Shown: positions 1 through 5,740 of the stretch, one piece after another
Position numbering within the stretch: position 1 is the first letter of the stretch
Layout of the letters: each line of letters starts with the position of its first letter
NCBI GenBank assembly: GCA_964342855.1
Contig: CAYFIB010000068.1
Coordinates: forward strand, 1 to 11,355
Length of the DNA stretch: 11,355 bases
Source of the DNA: JBCBJX01 sp964342855
GTDB taxonomy: Bacteria > Pseudomonadota > Alphaproteobacteria > Caulobacterales > Parvularculaceae
Direction of reading: 5' to 3'
Translations under genes and position numbers: made by a program
The notes under the pieces: generated by a model
Seen by the model: only the letters and a program-made list of their open reading frames with translations
The model's database searches: none
What the model was told of the DNA's origin: nothing

Positions 1-42
1 AATGAGACCGCGGGCGCGGTCCGTGTACTTGTCCAAGTTCAT
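1..42 (-). CDS. clpB: ClpB disaggregase, N-terminal fragment (runs off left edge)
   Basis: Only the first 14 codons are in the window, reading MNLDKYTDRARGLI on the minus strand from an ATG at 40-42. This matches the conserved opening of ClpB N-domains, which typically begin M-[ND]-x-[ED]-K-[YF]-T-[DE]-R-A-R-G-[FL]-I. ClpB is the cytosolic AAA+ ATPase that, with DnaK, dissolves heat-induced protein aggregates. The start is supported by a GAGG Shine-Dalgarno element at 51-54, 8 nt upstream, and by a sigma32-type promoter at 123-151. The position downstream of prmC and DUF4167 also fits the usual alphaproteobacterial order. The fragment is too short for any domain analysis, so the call rests on this N-terminal signature plus context. 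Confidence 0.82.
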   Translation of the reverse strand, partial: MNLDKYTDRARGLI

Positions 43-122
43 GTGTTCGACCTCGTCCTGAGCGTCTGATGAAGCCCCGCGCCCCATTATGGCGACGCAG
101 GCGCTGTTCTCTTCTTCTCAGG

Positions 123-151
123 ACATGGTGAGGCCGCGCGCGGGGCTCAAG
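123..151 (-). promoter_or_regulatory. Putative sigma32 (RpoH) heat-shock promoter for clpB
   Basis: On the minus strand a -35 element CTTGAG (146-151) is followed, 15 nt later, by CACCATGT (123-130). The E. coli sigma32 consensus is CTTGAAA, then about 13-17 nt, then CCCCATNT. The -10 element here differs at one position, and CTTG is intact. It lies about 80 bp upstream of the clpB start and just beyond the stop codon of the preceding gene. It would let clpB be induced by heat independently of upstream transcription. The match is read by eye; the transcription start is inferred to be near 115-118. Confidence 0.6.
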
Positions 152-160
152 ACGCCCGTC

Positions 161-616
161 TCAATCGGCGAGACACCACCAGCTGTCCACGCGATGGTCA
201 CCCACCTCAGCTTCGAGGAAACGAGAATGGAGCTTCCCGTTCGTTCCCATCGTCGCGACCCAGCGCATGGGTTCATCCGTTAAAAGAACATCCTGCTCTT
301 CGCGCGAGGGGCGTTGCCGATGAATGAACGGCGTCTGCGTGAACACCTCGCCTTCAAACACGGTGAGGAAGTGCGCCTCGAACCAGTGGGTGAGGACGTA
401 AGTTCCGCTTTCGTCCTTGCCGAGCCCGAAGCCGACGCGGATCGCGCGACCCGCCTGAACCGCTTCGATCAACGCGCTCTTTGCGCCGTGAGATACGGCG
501 CCCTCGTCGGTGATGGCGACGAGCGGTTTGGCGCAGGCGCCGGCGGACGCGCGCCGCGCGTCGTCCTGCCCAGCCCCGGCGACGACCGCGGTCGCGGCGA
601 TAAGCGTTCCAATCAA
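161..616 (-). CDS. Hypothetical small protein, possibly exported, TTG start
   Basis: I do not recognise the family of this 151-residue protein. The start codon is TTG at 614-616, chosen because a near-perfect AAGGAGG Shine-Dalgarno element sits 5 nt upstream and no ATG or GTG lies near it. Residues 1-16 are hydrophobic and small and end in A-G-A, which suggests a signal peptide or N-terminal anchor, but the usual positive charges before the hydrophobic run are missing. The rest reads as one compact globular domain with several aromatics (W78, F79, F83, F87, F92, W119, W146, W147). It has two cysteines, C28 and C148, which could form a disulphide if the protein is exported. It sits 78 bp downstream of the SDR gene and ends 118 bp before clpB. 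A function cannot be assigned. The coding frame is supported by codon composition and the strong ribosome site. Confidence 0.72.
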   Translation of the reverse strand: MIGTLIAATAVVAGAGQDDARRASAGACAKPLVAITDEGAVSHGAKSALIEAVQAGRAIRVGFGLGKDESGTYVLTHWFEAHFLTVFEGEVFTQTPFIHRQRPSREEQDVLLTDEPMRWVATMGTNGKLHSRFLEAEVGDHRVDSWWCLAD

Positions 617-621
617 TCGAT

Positions 622-628
622 CCTCCTT
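622..628 (-). promoter_or_regulatory. Strong Shine-Dalgarno deciding a TTG start
   Basis: AAGGAGG on the minus strand, 5 nt upstream of the TTG at 614-616. It is the best ribosome-binding match in the window and is the main reason to accept the rare TTG initiation codon of the small hypothetical gene. Confidence 0.75.
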
Positions 629-694
629 CGACGGCGTCGTGATGACGAAACGACAAACATGTCTGCGACCGTGAAGGAATTTAACTTCTGGTCA

Positions 695-1489
695 TCAACC
701 GAGCGAGCCGGCGACCAGCGTGCCGCCTTCGATAGTGATGGTCTGGCCGGTCATCCATCCGCCCGCGTCGGTCGCGAGGAAGACCGCGGCGCCGGCGATG
801 TCGTCCGGCATGCCGAAGCGGCGCAGGGGCAGTCGCTCCGTCATCGCCTTTTCGATCTTCGGGTCCTTCCAGAGCGCTTCGGCGAAGAACGTCTTCACCA
901 CGCCCGGCGCGATGCAGTTGATGCGGACGTTTTTCGGCCCGAACTCCAGCGCGAGATTGCGCGCGATCTGCATGTCGGCGGCCTTGGAGATGCCGTAGGC
1001 GCCGATGGTCGACGAGCCGATGAAACCGGCGATGGAGGAGATGATGACGATCGCCCCGCCGCCGCGCTTCTCCATCTCCGGAAACGCCAGATGCGCGAGA
1101 CGATGGTTCGCCTTCACATTGCACTGGAGGATCTTGTCGAACTGCTCGTCGGTGATGTCCTTGGACGGACCGAAATAAGGGTTCACGGCCGCGTTGCAGA
1201 CCAGAACGTCGACGCCGCCGAGACGCTCGACGGTCTGGGCGACGAGATCGTCGATCTGGGCGTTGTCGGAGATGTTGCAGGCGATGGCGATCGCGGCTTC
1301 GCGGCCTTCATCGGCGTTGATCGATTTGGCGACCTCTTCGCACGCGTCGATCTTGCGTGAGGAAACGACGACCGTCGCGCCGTGCTGGGCGTAGCGCCGC
1401 GCGATCGCCTCGCCGATGCCGCGCGAGGCGCCGGTGACGATGGCGACTTTGCCTTCGAGAGAAAACAGCGTGTTGGAAAAATCGGCCAT
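695..1489 (-). CDS. SDR-family NAD(P)-dependent oxidoreductase
   Basis: A 264-residue classical short-chain dehydrogenase/reductase, the typical length for the family. The Rossmann cofactor motif TGASRGIG is at residues 19-26. The usual NNAG segment appears as CNAA at 98-101. The catalytic residues are N124, S151/S152 and the Y165-x3-K169 pair. The NCIAPG segment at 191-196 and a G-x-T-I-T-I-E-G-G C-terminus complete the fold. R45 and K46 at the end of strand 2 favour NADP(H), an inference. The overall pattern resembles the DHRS4-like branch (carbonyl/retinal reductases) more than FabG, but the substrate cannot be read from sequence. The start is the ATG at 1487-1489 with GGAG 11 nt upstream; a longer frame only adds an Arg-rich non-homologous stretch. 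It lies downstream of DUF4167, separated by a strong hairpin. Confidence 0.93.
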   Translation of the reverse strand: MADFSNTLFSLEGKVAIVTGASRGIGEAIARRYAQHGATVVVSSRKIDACEEVAKSINADEGREAAIAIACNISDNAQIDDLVAQTVERLGGVDVLVCNAAVNPYFGPSKDITDEQFDKILQCNVKANHRLAHLAFPEMEKRGGGAIVIISSIAGFIGSSTIGAYGISKAADMQIARNLALEFGPKNVRINCIAPGVVKTFFAEALWKDPKIEKAMTERLPLRRFGMPDDIAGAAVFLATDAGGWMTGQTITIEGGTLVAGSLG

Positions 1490-1523
1490 GGACGTCGTCG
1501 CTCCGCATCTTGCTTCGCGAAAC

Positions 1524-1556
1524 GTCCTATCGCGACGGCGCCGCCGTCGCGAGGAC
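1524..1556 (-). terminator. GC-rich hairpin after DUF4167 (terminator-like, no U tract)
   Basis: The inner arms CGCGACGGC (1531-1539) and GCCGTCGCG (1543-1551) are perfectly complementary around a 3-nt loop. The stem is extended by GTCCT (1524-1528) against AGGAC (1552-1556), with a 2-nt bulge. This makes a 14-bp stem between the DUF4167 stop codon and the SDR start. There is no run of U after it, so it may be a weak or factor-assisted terminator, or an RNA-stability element between two co-transcribed genes. Confidence 0.5.
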
Positions 1557-1570
1557 CTCATGCAGCGCGC

Positions 1571-2140
1571 TTATGCGCCGGCTTCAGCAGGTTCCGAAGA
1601 GCGTTCGGCGTCGTCAGAGGCGGATTTCGACGAGCCCTCACCCTCGCCGCCTTCGGCGTTCGCGTCAGCGTTTTCGGAGCCATTGCGGCGCGGCCGGCGG
1701 CGGCGCGGTTGACGCGGGCGGCGTTCGCCCTCGCCCGCCTCGTCCGTTTCGGAATTTTCCGAGGACTGCCCGTCCAGAACCGAGGGCTGCTCGCCGTCGC
1801 CCGCATCGTTGTCCTGACGCGCGGTGTTGGCGGACGGCTGATCGCCGTCTTCATCCCGATCATCGCGGTCGTCGCGATCATCGCGCTGTTGCTGCTGCGG
1901 TGGCTGAAGCGCCTGCAGAACACGGAAATAGTGTTCGGCGTGCTGGAGATAGTTCTCCGCCTTCACCCGGTCGCCGGCGGTCTGCGCGTCGCGCCCGAGG
2001 GCCTGATATTTCTCGTAAATCTGGGAGGCGGTGCCGCGGATTTTGACGTCCGGCCCGGTGGAATCGAGGGCGCGGTTTACATTGCCGCCCTGACGACGGC
2101 GCTGATTGCGGCCGCGTTTCACGTTCTGACCCTGTCGCAT
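1571..2140 (-). CDS. DUF4167 domain-containing protein
   Basis: A 189-residue protein of the DUF4167 family, which I know as a conserved alphaproteobacterial protein encoded beside prmC/prfA and clpB. The basic N-terminus (residues 8-23, rich in R, K, N and Q) leads into the conserved core at about 26-78: GPDVKIRGTA at 29-38, then a helical stretch including KAENYLQHAEHYFR at 60-73. The remainder is low complexity: a Q run, an R-D-D repeat at 86-98, acidic stretches, and a strongly basic patch at 140-153 (RRPRQPRRRRPRR). This composition suggests an intrinsically disordered, nucleic-acid-binding protein, which is inference; the molecular function is unknown. The start is the ATG at 2138-2140, because the family motif begins M-R-x-G-Q; an in-frame upstream extension is unlike the family. 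AAGGA lies 14 nt upstream, which is rather far. Confidence 0.92.
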   Translation of the reverse strand: MRQGQNVKRGRNQRRRQGGNVNRALDSTGPDVKIRGTASQIYEKYQALGRDAQTAGDRVKAENYLQHAEHYFRVLQALQPPQQQQRDDRDDRDDRDEDGDQPSANTARQDNDAGDGEQPSVLDGQSSENSETDEAGEGERRPRQPRRRRPRRNGSENADANAEGGEGEGSSKSASDDAERSSEPAEAGA

Positions 2141-2240
2141 TCTGGCTTGCGTTATCCTTTGATCGCACGGACCTGTCGGCGCTGTCCGCCCGGTCCTCTT
2201 CCGATCCGCGAACGGGCGGTCGGCGCTACAACATCGTGGC

Positions 2241-2277
2241 CCGCCCTCTTGGCCAACCCCCGCCCTCTTGGCCAACC
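2241..2277. repeat. Two direct copies of an 18-bp motif centred on TTGGCCAA
   Basis: CCGCCCTCTTGGCCAACC occurs at 2241-2258 and again at 2260-2277, identical in all 18 positions and offset by 19 bp. Each copy contains the perfect 8-bp palindrome TTGGCCAA (2249-2256 and 2268-2275), so two dyads lie 19 bp apart, close to two helical turns. The location about 100 bp upstream of the DUF4167 start suggests an operator for a dimeric regulator or a leader RNA structure. No known regulator is assigned. Confidence 0.6.
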
Positions 2278-2421
2278 ATCGTGACCCGTCTGCGGCGCCT
2301 CACGTCATCGCGTTTGTCCTGTAGGCATCGCAGCGCGAAGCTGACGAAGAATGAACAAGCGATGGCGAGGCGGGGCCGCTGAACGACTGCAGTCCAATAC
2401 TGCGTTCCGTCAGCTATGAAG

Positions 2422-2449
2422 AGTGTAACCGCCTCGCGCCCCAGTTCAA
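2422..2449 (-). promoter_or_regulatory. Possible sigma70-type promoter upstream of DUF4167
   Basis: On the minus strand TTGAAC (2444-2449) and TACACT (2422-2427) are separated by 16 nt. Each matches the consensus at four of six positions. It is the best candidate I see in the gap between prmC and DUF4167, but weak matches of this kind are common by chance. Confidence 0.3.
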
Positions 2450-2469
2450 TAGCTAATTCAACACCGTCC

Positions 2470-3306
2470 CTAGAGCCCTTTGAGTGCTAGAACGCGGTCC
2501 AGACCGGCGAGATCCGTCAAAATCGCCGCCTCGGCGGCGGGGGCCATCTCGGCGGCGAGCGCCAGCGCCGCCGCGCCCTGTCCCGAGCCGATCTCGATAA
2601 ACGCGCTTGCGCCCGGCGCAGCGCGGCGCAAAGCGGCGGCGAGCGCGGCGCGCGGCCCGGCGAGCCCCGCCTCCTCCGCAAAGAGCGCCGAGGCGGGCTC
2701 GTAGCGGCGGACGTCCTCGGGAAGCGGCTCCGCGTGCCCGATATAGGGCGGGTTCGAGACGATGAGATCGAATGTACCTTCAAGCGCCGCATCCCAGTCC
2801 GAGACGCCGATGCGCGCCCGCCCCGCAAGCCCGAGCGCGGCGACATTCGCGTGCGCGCGGCGCGCCGCGGCGGGTGAAAGATCGACGCCGACGCCGGTCC
2901 AGCCCGCCCGCTCGGAAAGGATCGCGCAGAGGATGGCGCCGGAACCCGTCCCGAGATCGAGAACGCGCGCCTTCGCCGGCGCGGGCGCGGCGAGCGTCTG
3001 CTCGACCAGAAGCTCCGTCTCCGGACGGGGGATCAACACCTCCGGCCCGACGGAGAACTCAAGGCTCCAGAACTCCGCCCGCCCGGTGATGTAGGCGACC
3101 GGCTCGCGCGCGGCGCGCCGATCGAGCGCCGCTTCATAGGCCGTCAGTTCGTCCGCACTCAGATCACATGCATCGTCGGCGATAAGGTCGGCGTCGTCGA
3201 TCTGCAGCACGTGCTTCATCAGCACGCGGGCGTCGAGGTCAGGGGTGTCGCTGGTCTCGGCGAGGCGGCGGGCGGCGGCCGCCCGCGCGACGGCGCGCGA
3301 GGTCAC
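2470..3306 (-). CDS. prmC: Peptide chain release factor N5-glutamine methyltransferase
   Basis: A 278-residue PrmC (HemK) protein of normal family length. It uses SAM to methylate the glutamine of the GGQ motif in release factors RF1 and RF2, which speeds peptide release at stop codons. An N-terminal helical domain (about 1-85) precedes the conserved segment with REPVAYITG (67-75) and LIPRPETE (91-98). The Rossmann methyltransferase domain has the SAM motif DLGTGSG at 117-123, VD at 140-141, and the catalytic NPPY signature at 185-188, which binds the target Gln side chain. The start is GTG at 3304-3306, overlapping the prfA stop codon in a GTGA arrangement. The two genes are therefore translationally coupled, and the enzyme is made beside its substrate. 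The C-terminal half is unusually Ala-rich, consistent with the high GC content. Confidence 0.97.
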   Translation of the reverse strand: MTSRAVARAAAARRLAETSDTPDLDARVLMKHVLQIDDADLIADDACDLSADELTAYEAALDRRAAREPVAYITGRAEFWSLEFSVGPEVLIPRPETELLVEQTLAAPAPAKARVLDLGTGSGAILCAILSERAGWTGVGVDLSPAAARRAHANVAALGLAGRARIGVSDWDAALEGTFDLIVSNPPYIGHAEPLPEDVRRYEPASALFAEEAGLAGPRAALAAALRRAAPGASAFIEIGSGQGAAALALAAEMAPAAEAAILTDLAGLDRVLALKGL

Positions 3307-4385
3307 GCGGCCGGTTCGCTCGAGAGCGCGGCCAGCCGCTCAGCCTGATCCTGCGACTGCAGTGGGCCGATGAGATCGTCGAGAGCTTCGCCGGAGATGA
3401 TCTGCGCGAGCTTATAGAGCGTCAGGTTGATGCGGTGATCGGTGACGCGGCTCTGCGGGAAATTATAGGTGCGGATGCGTTCGGACCTGTCGCCGGAGCC
3501 GACCATGCCCTTGCGCTGGGCCGCGCGCTCGGCGTCCGCGCGCGCGCGCTCGGCTTCATAAAGACGGGCCCGGAGCACTTTCATCGCTTTGGCGCGGTTC
3601 TTGTGCTGGGATTTCTCATCCTGCTGAATGACGACGAGTCCCGTCGGCAGGTGGGTGATGCGCACGGCGCTGTCGGTCGTGTTGACGGACTGGCCGCCCG
3701 GCCCCGAGGCGCGAAAGACGTCGACCCGCAAATCGCCGTCGGCGATGTCGATATCGACCTCCTCCGGCTCCGGAAGAACGGCGACCGTCGCGGCGGAGGT
3801 ATGGATGCGTCCCTGCGTCTCGGTCTCGGGCACGCGCTGCACCCGGTGGACGCCGCTTTCAAACTTCAACCGTCCGAACACCCCGTCGCCGGAGACGTTC
3901 GCCTGAATTTCCTTATAGCCGCCGACGCCGGATTCCGACGCGCTCAACACCTCCACCCGCCAGCCCTGATCGGCGGCGTAGCGCTGGTACATGCGGAAGA
4001 GATCGCCCGCGAAGAGCGCCGCTTCATCGCCGCCGGTGCCGGCGCGAACCTCGAGGATGACGCTGGAATCGTCGGCCTTGTCCTTTGGGAGCAGCATGAT
4101 CTGCAGCTCTTTTTCGAGCTCCGGCAGACGCTTGCGGATGGTCTCGCGCTCGTCGCGCGCCAGCTCCGCCATCTCCCTGTCATCGCCCTCGGCGAGACCA
4201 TCGAGTTCCGGCAACTGTTCGCGGGCGGCGACCATTTCGCGGGCGACGGCGACGACCTCTTTCAGCTCAGCGTGTTCCTTCGCGAGCTTGACGATCTCGT
4301 CGGCGTCGGAGGCGCTGTTCATCCGCGCTTCGACTTCCTCGAAGCGTTCGATCAGCCGGTCCAGTTTATCCTGCGGGATGGACAC
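3303..4385 (-). CDS. prfA: Peptide chain release factor 1 (RF1)
   Basis: A 360-residue class-I release factor that recognises UAA and UAG stop codons in the ribosomal A site and triggers peptidyl-tRNA hydrolysis. Domain 1 is a charged helical coiled region (about 1-105). The codon-recognition PxT loop is P186-E187-T188, followed by GRIHTSAATVAV (192-203); this is the RF1 form, not the SPF form of RF2. The catalytic GGQ is at residues 230-232 within RASGPGGQSVNTTDSA, and the usual basic tail region follows (KNRAKAMKVLRARLYE, 262-277). The start chosen is GTG at 4383-4385, with AGGGA 6 nt upstream; it gives the family's usual N-terminus and length. A TTG ten codons further upstream is less likely. 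It follows ispG after 83 bp and overlaps prmC by 4 bp. Confidence 0.97.
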   Translation of the reverse strand: MSIPQDKLDRLIERFEEVEARMNSASDADEIVKLAKEHAELKEVVAVAREMVAAREQLPELDGLAEGDDREMAELARDERETIRKRLPELEKELQIMLLPKDKADDSSVILEVRAGTGGDEAALFAGDLFRMYQRYAADQGWRVEVLSASESGVGGYKEIQANVSGDGVFGRLKFESGVHRVQRVPETETQGRIHTSAATVAVLPEPEEVDIDIADGDLRVDVFRASGPGGQSVNTTDSAVRITHLPTGLVVIQQDEKSQHKNRAKAMKVLRARLYEAERARADAERAAQRKGMVGSGDRSERIRTYNFPQSRVTDHRINLTLYKLAQIISGEALDDLIGPLQSQDQAERLAALSSEPAA

Positions 4386-4468
4386 GTCGCGTCCCTGTCG
4401 TTCCTGCCTATACAAAGACGCGCCCGACGTCGCCGCCGAGCGCTGCCTGATTCGTTCTTTACGCGCCG

Positions 4469-5602
4469 CTATTCTGCGGCGGCGACCGCCGCTTCGCTGG
4501 CGGCGCGAGCGGCTTCGATCTCAGCCGCTTTTTGCTCCACCAGTTCGACCAGATGGTCCACCATTTTGTCATTGGCCATTTTGTGGTCCGGCAAACCGGC
4601 GAGATAGACCATGCCCGCTTCCGCGCCGCCGCCGGTGAAACCGATATCGGTTTCGCGCGCCTCGCCCGGTCCGTTCACGACGCAGCCGATCACCGAAAGC
4701 GACATGGGCGTGGTGATGTGCGCGAGGCGCTCTTCCAGCACCTCGACCGTCTTGATGACGTCGAACCCCTGACGCGCGCACGACGGGCACGAAATGACGT
4801 TCACGCCGCGGTGGCGCAGCATGAGCGATTTCAGAATATCGAAACCGACGCGCACTTCCTCCGCCGGGTCGGCGGAGAGCGAGACGCGGATGGTGTCGCC
4901 AATGCCCGCCCAGAGCAGCGAGCCGAGGCCGATGGCCGATTTCACCGAACCGATCCGCATGCCGCCGGCTTCGGTGACGCCGAGATGGAGCGGGCAGTCG
5001 ATAGCTTCGGCGAGCGCATGATAGGCCGCGACGGTGAGGAAGACGTCGGACGCTTTCACCGAAATCTTGAACTCGTGAAAGTCGTTGTCCTGAAGAATTT
5101 TCGCATGGTCGAGAGCGCTTTCGACCATCGCCTCCGGGCACGGCTCGCCGTACTTCTCCAGAAGGTCTTTCTCCAGCGAGCCGCCGTTGACGCCGATGCG
5201 CATGGAGCAGCCGTGATCCTTCGCGGCCTGAATGACTTCGCGCACGCGCGCTTCGGAGCCAATATTGCCCGGGTTGATGCGCAGGCACGCCGCGCCGCCG
5301 ACAGCGGCTTCGATGCCGCGTTTGTAGTGGAAGTGGATGTCCGCGACGACGGGGATCGGCGAGTGCTTGCAGATCTCCGGCATCGCCGCCGTCGATTCCA
5401 CATCGGGGCACGATACGCGGACGATGTCGGCGCCGGCTTCCGCGATCTCCTCGATCTGCTTCAGGGTCGCCGTCGCGTCCGAGGTCAGCGTGTTGGTCAT
5501 GGACTGGACCGCGATCGGCGCGTCGCCGCCGACGGGCACGTTGCCGACCATGATCTGACGGCTCTTGCGCCGTTCGATGTCTCGCCAGGGTCTGACGCTC
5601 AT
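4469..5602 (-). CDS. ispG: 4-hydroxy-3-methylbut-2-en-1-yl diphosphate synthase (IspG/GcpE)
   Basis: A 377-residue IspG, the [4Fe-4S] enzyme of the penultimate MEP-pathway step. It converts MEcPP to HMBPP using reduced ferredoxin or flavodoxin. The N-terminal TIM-barrel part contains PIAVQSMTNT (29-38), ADIHFHY (87-93) and LRINPGNIG (107-115). The cluster ligands are C272 and C275 in SCPSC, C307 in GCVVNGPGE, and E314, in the same arrangement as E. coli C270/C273/C305/E312. This is the compact two-domain bacterial form. The C-terminus ends in a short Ala/Glu-rich helix. The start is the ATG at 5600-5602, with AAGGAG 6 nt upstream; the ATG six codons earlier has no ribosome site and its codons contain that same AAGGAG. 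It follows rodZ by 138 bp, where a TTGACA box (5668-5673) could be a -35 element, but no convincing -10 is visible. Confidence 0.97.
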   Translation of the reverse strand: MSVRPWRDIERRKSRQIMVGNVPVGGDAPIAVQSMTNTLTSDATATLKQIEEIAEAGADIVRVSCPDVESTAAMPEICKHSPIPVVADIHFHYKRGIEAAVGGAACLRINPGNIGSEARVREVIQAAKDHGCSMRIGVNGGSLEKDLLEKYGEPCPEAMVESALDHAKILQDNDFHEFKISVKASDVFLTVAAYHALAEAIDCPLHLGVTEAGGMRIGSVKSAIGLGSLLWAGIGDTIRVSLSADPAEEVRVGFDILKSLMLRHRGVNVISCPSCARQGFDVIKTVEVLEERLAHITTPMSLSVIGCVVNGPGEARETDIGFTGGGAEAGMVYLAGLPDHKMANDKMVDHLVELVEQKAAEIEAARAASEAAVAAAE

Positions 5603-5608
5603 CACCTG

Positions 5609-5614
5609 CTCCTT
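5609..5614 (-). promoter_or_regulatory. Shine-Dalgarno deciding the ispG start
   Basis: AAGGAG on the minus strand, 6 nt upstream of the ATG at 5600-5602. It lies inside the longest possible reading frame, so it argues for initiation six codons downstream of the first ATG. Confidence 0.75.
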
Positions 5615-5682
5615 CGCCATTCGGGCGGTCGCGTTCGCAGTCGCGGGATCGCTGAAGCCCCGCGCGCTGTCAACATACGTCG

Positions 5683-5708
5683 CGCCGGGCGGCGTTCACA
5701 GCCCGGCG
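5683..5708 (-). terminator. Hairpin between rodZ and ispG (terminator-like, no U tract)
   Basis: CGCCGGGC (5683-5690) and GCCCGGCG (5701-5708) form a perfect 8-bp GC stem around a 10-nt loop, 32 bp after the rodZ stop codon. No U run follows in the transcribed direction. A TTGACA hexamer begins 10 bp further downstream, so this could separate the rodZ transcript from an ispG promoter. It may equally be only a transcript-stability element. Confidence 0.4.
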
Positions 5709-5740
5709 ACGTCCGCTCCGCGTGCGAGCGCGATGATTTC

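Larger units (their letters stand above)
2141..2469. other. 329-bp non-coding stretch between prmC and DUF4167
   Basis: I see no gene or RNA gene here. Read in the direction of DUF4167 transcription (minus strand), it holds the following. First is a weak sigma70-like promoter at 2422-2449 (TTGAAC, 16 nt, TACACT). Then comes a 10-bp palindrome GACTGCAGTC at 2385-2394. Two TTGGCCAA-containing direct repeats lie at 2241-2277. A 7-bp inverted repeat, CCGCCCG (2186-2192) and CGGGCGG (2213-2219), has a 20-nt loop. If the promoter call is right, DUF4167 has a long leader of roughly 270 nt. No U-tailed terminator for prmC is visible. Confidence 0.55.

Noticed and set aside
89..283. A 64-codon plus-strand frame at the left end
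   Set aside because: No ribosome-binding site or recognised motif, and it overlaps the clpB promoter and the 3' end of the minus-strand small gene.
314..1360. A 348-codon plus-strand frame opposite the SDR and small unknown genes
   Set aside because: The SDR has complete catalytic motifs on the other strand; this product is Arg/Asp/Gly-rich without recognisable domains.
1857..1887. CG-ATC/GTC short repeats that could be read as a regulatory repeat
   Set aside because: They are the DNA of the R-D-D amino-acid repeat in the DUF4167 tail and need no other explanation.
1382..2284. A plus-strand frame with hydrophobic stretches opposite DUF4167, suggestive of a membrane protein
   Set aside because: The hydrophobic runs are the antisense image of the Arg/Asp-rich DUF4167 tail (GAT/GCG-type codons read backwards); DUF4167 itself is a recognisable family.
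3435..4607. A 390-codon plus-strand open frame opposite prfA
   Set aside because: It mirrors the RF1 gene, which has all its catalytic motifs; no ribosome site and no family signature in the antisense product.
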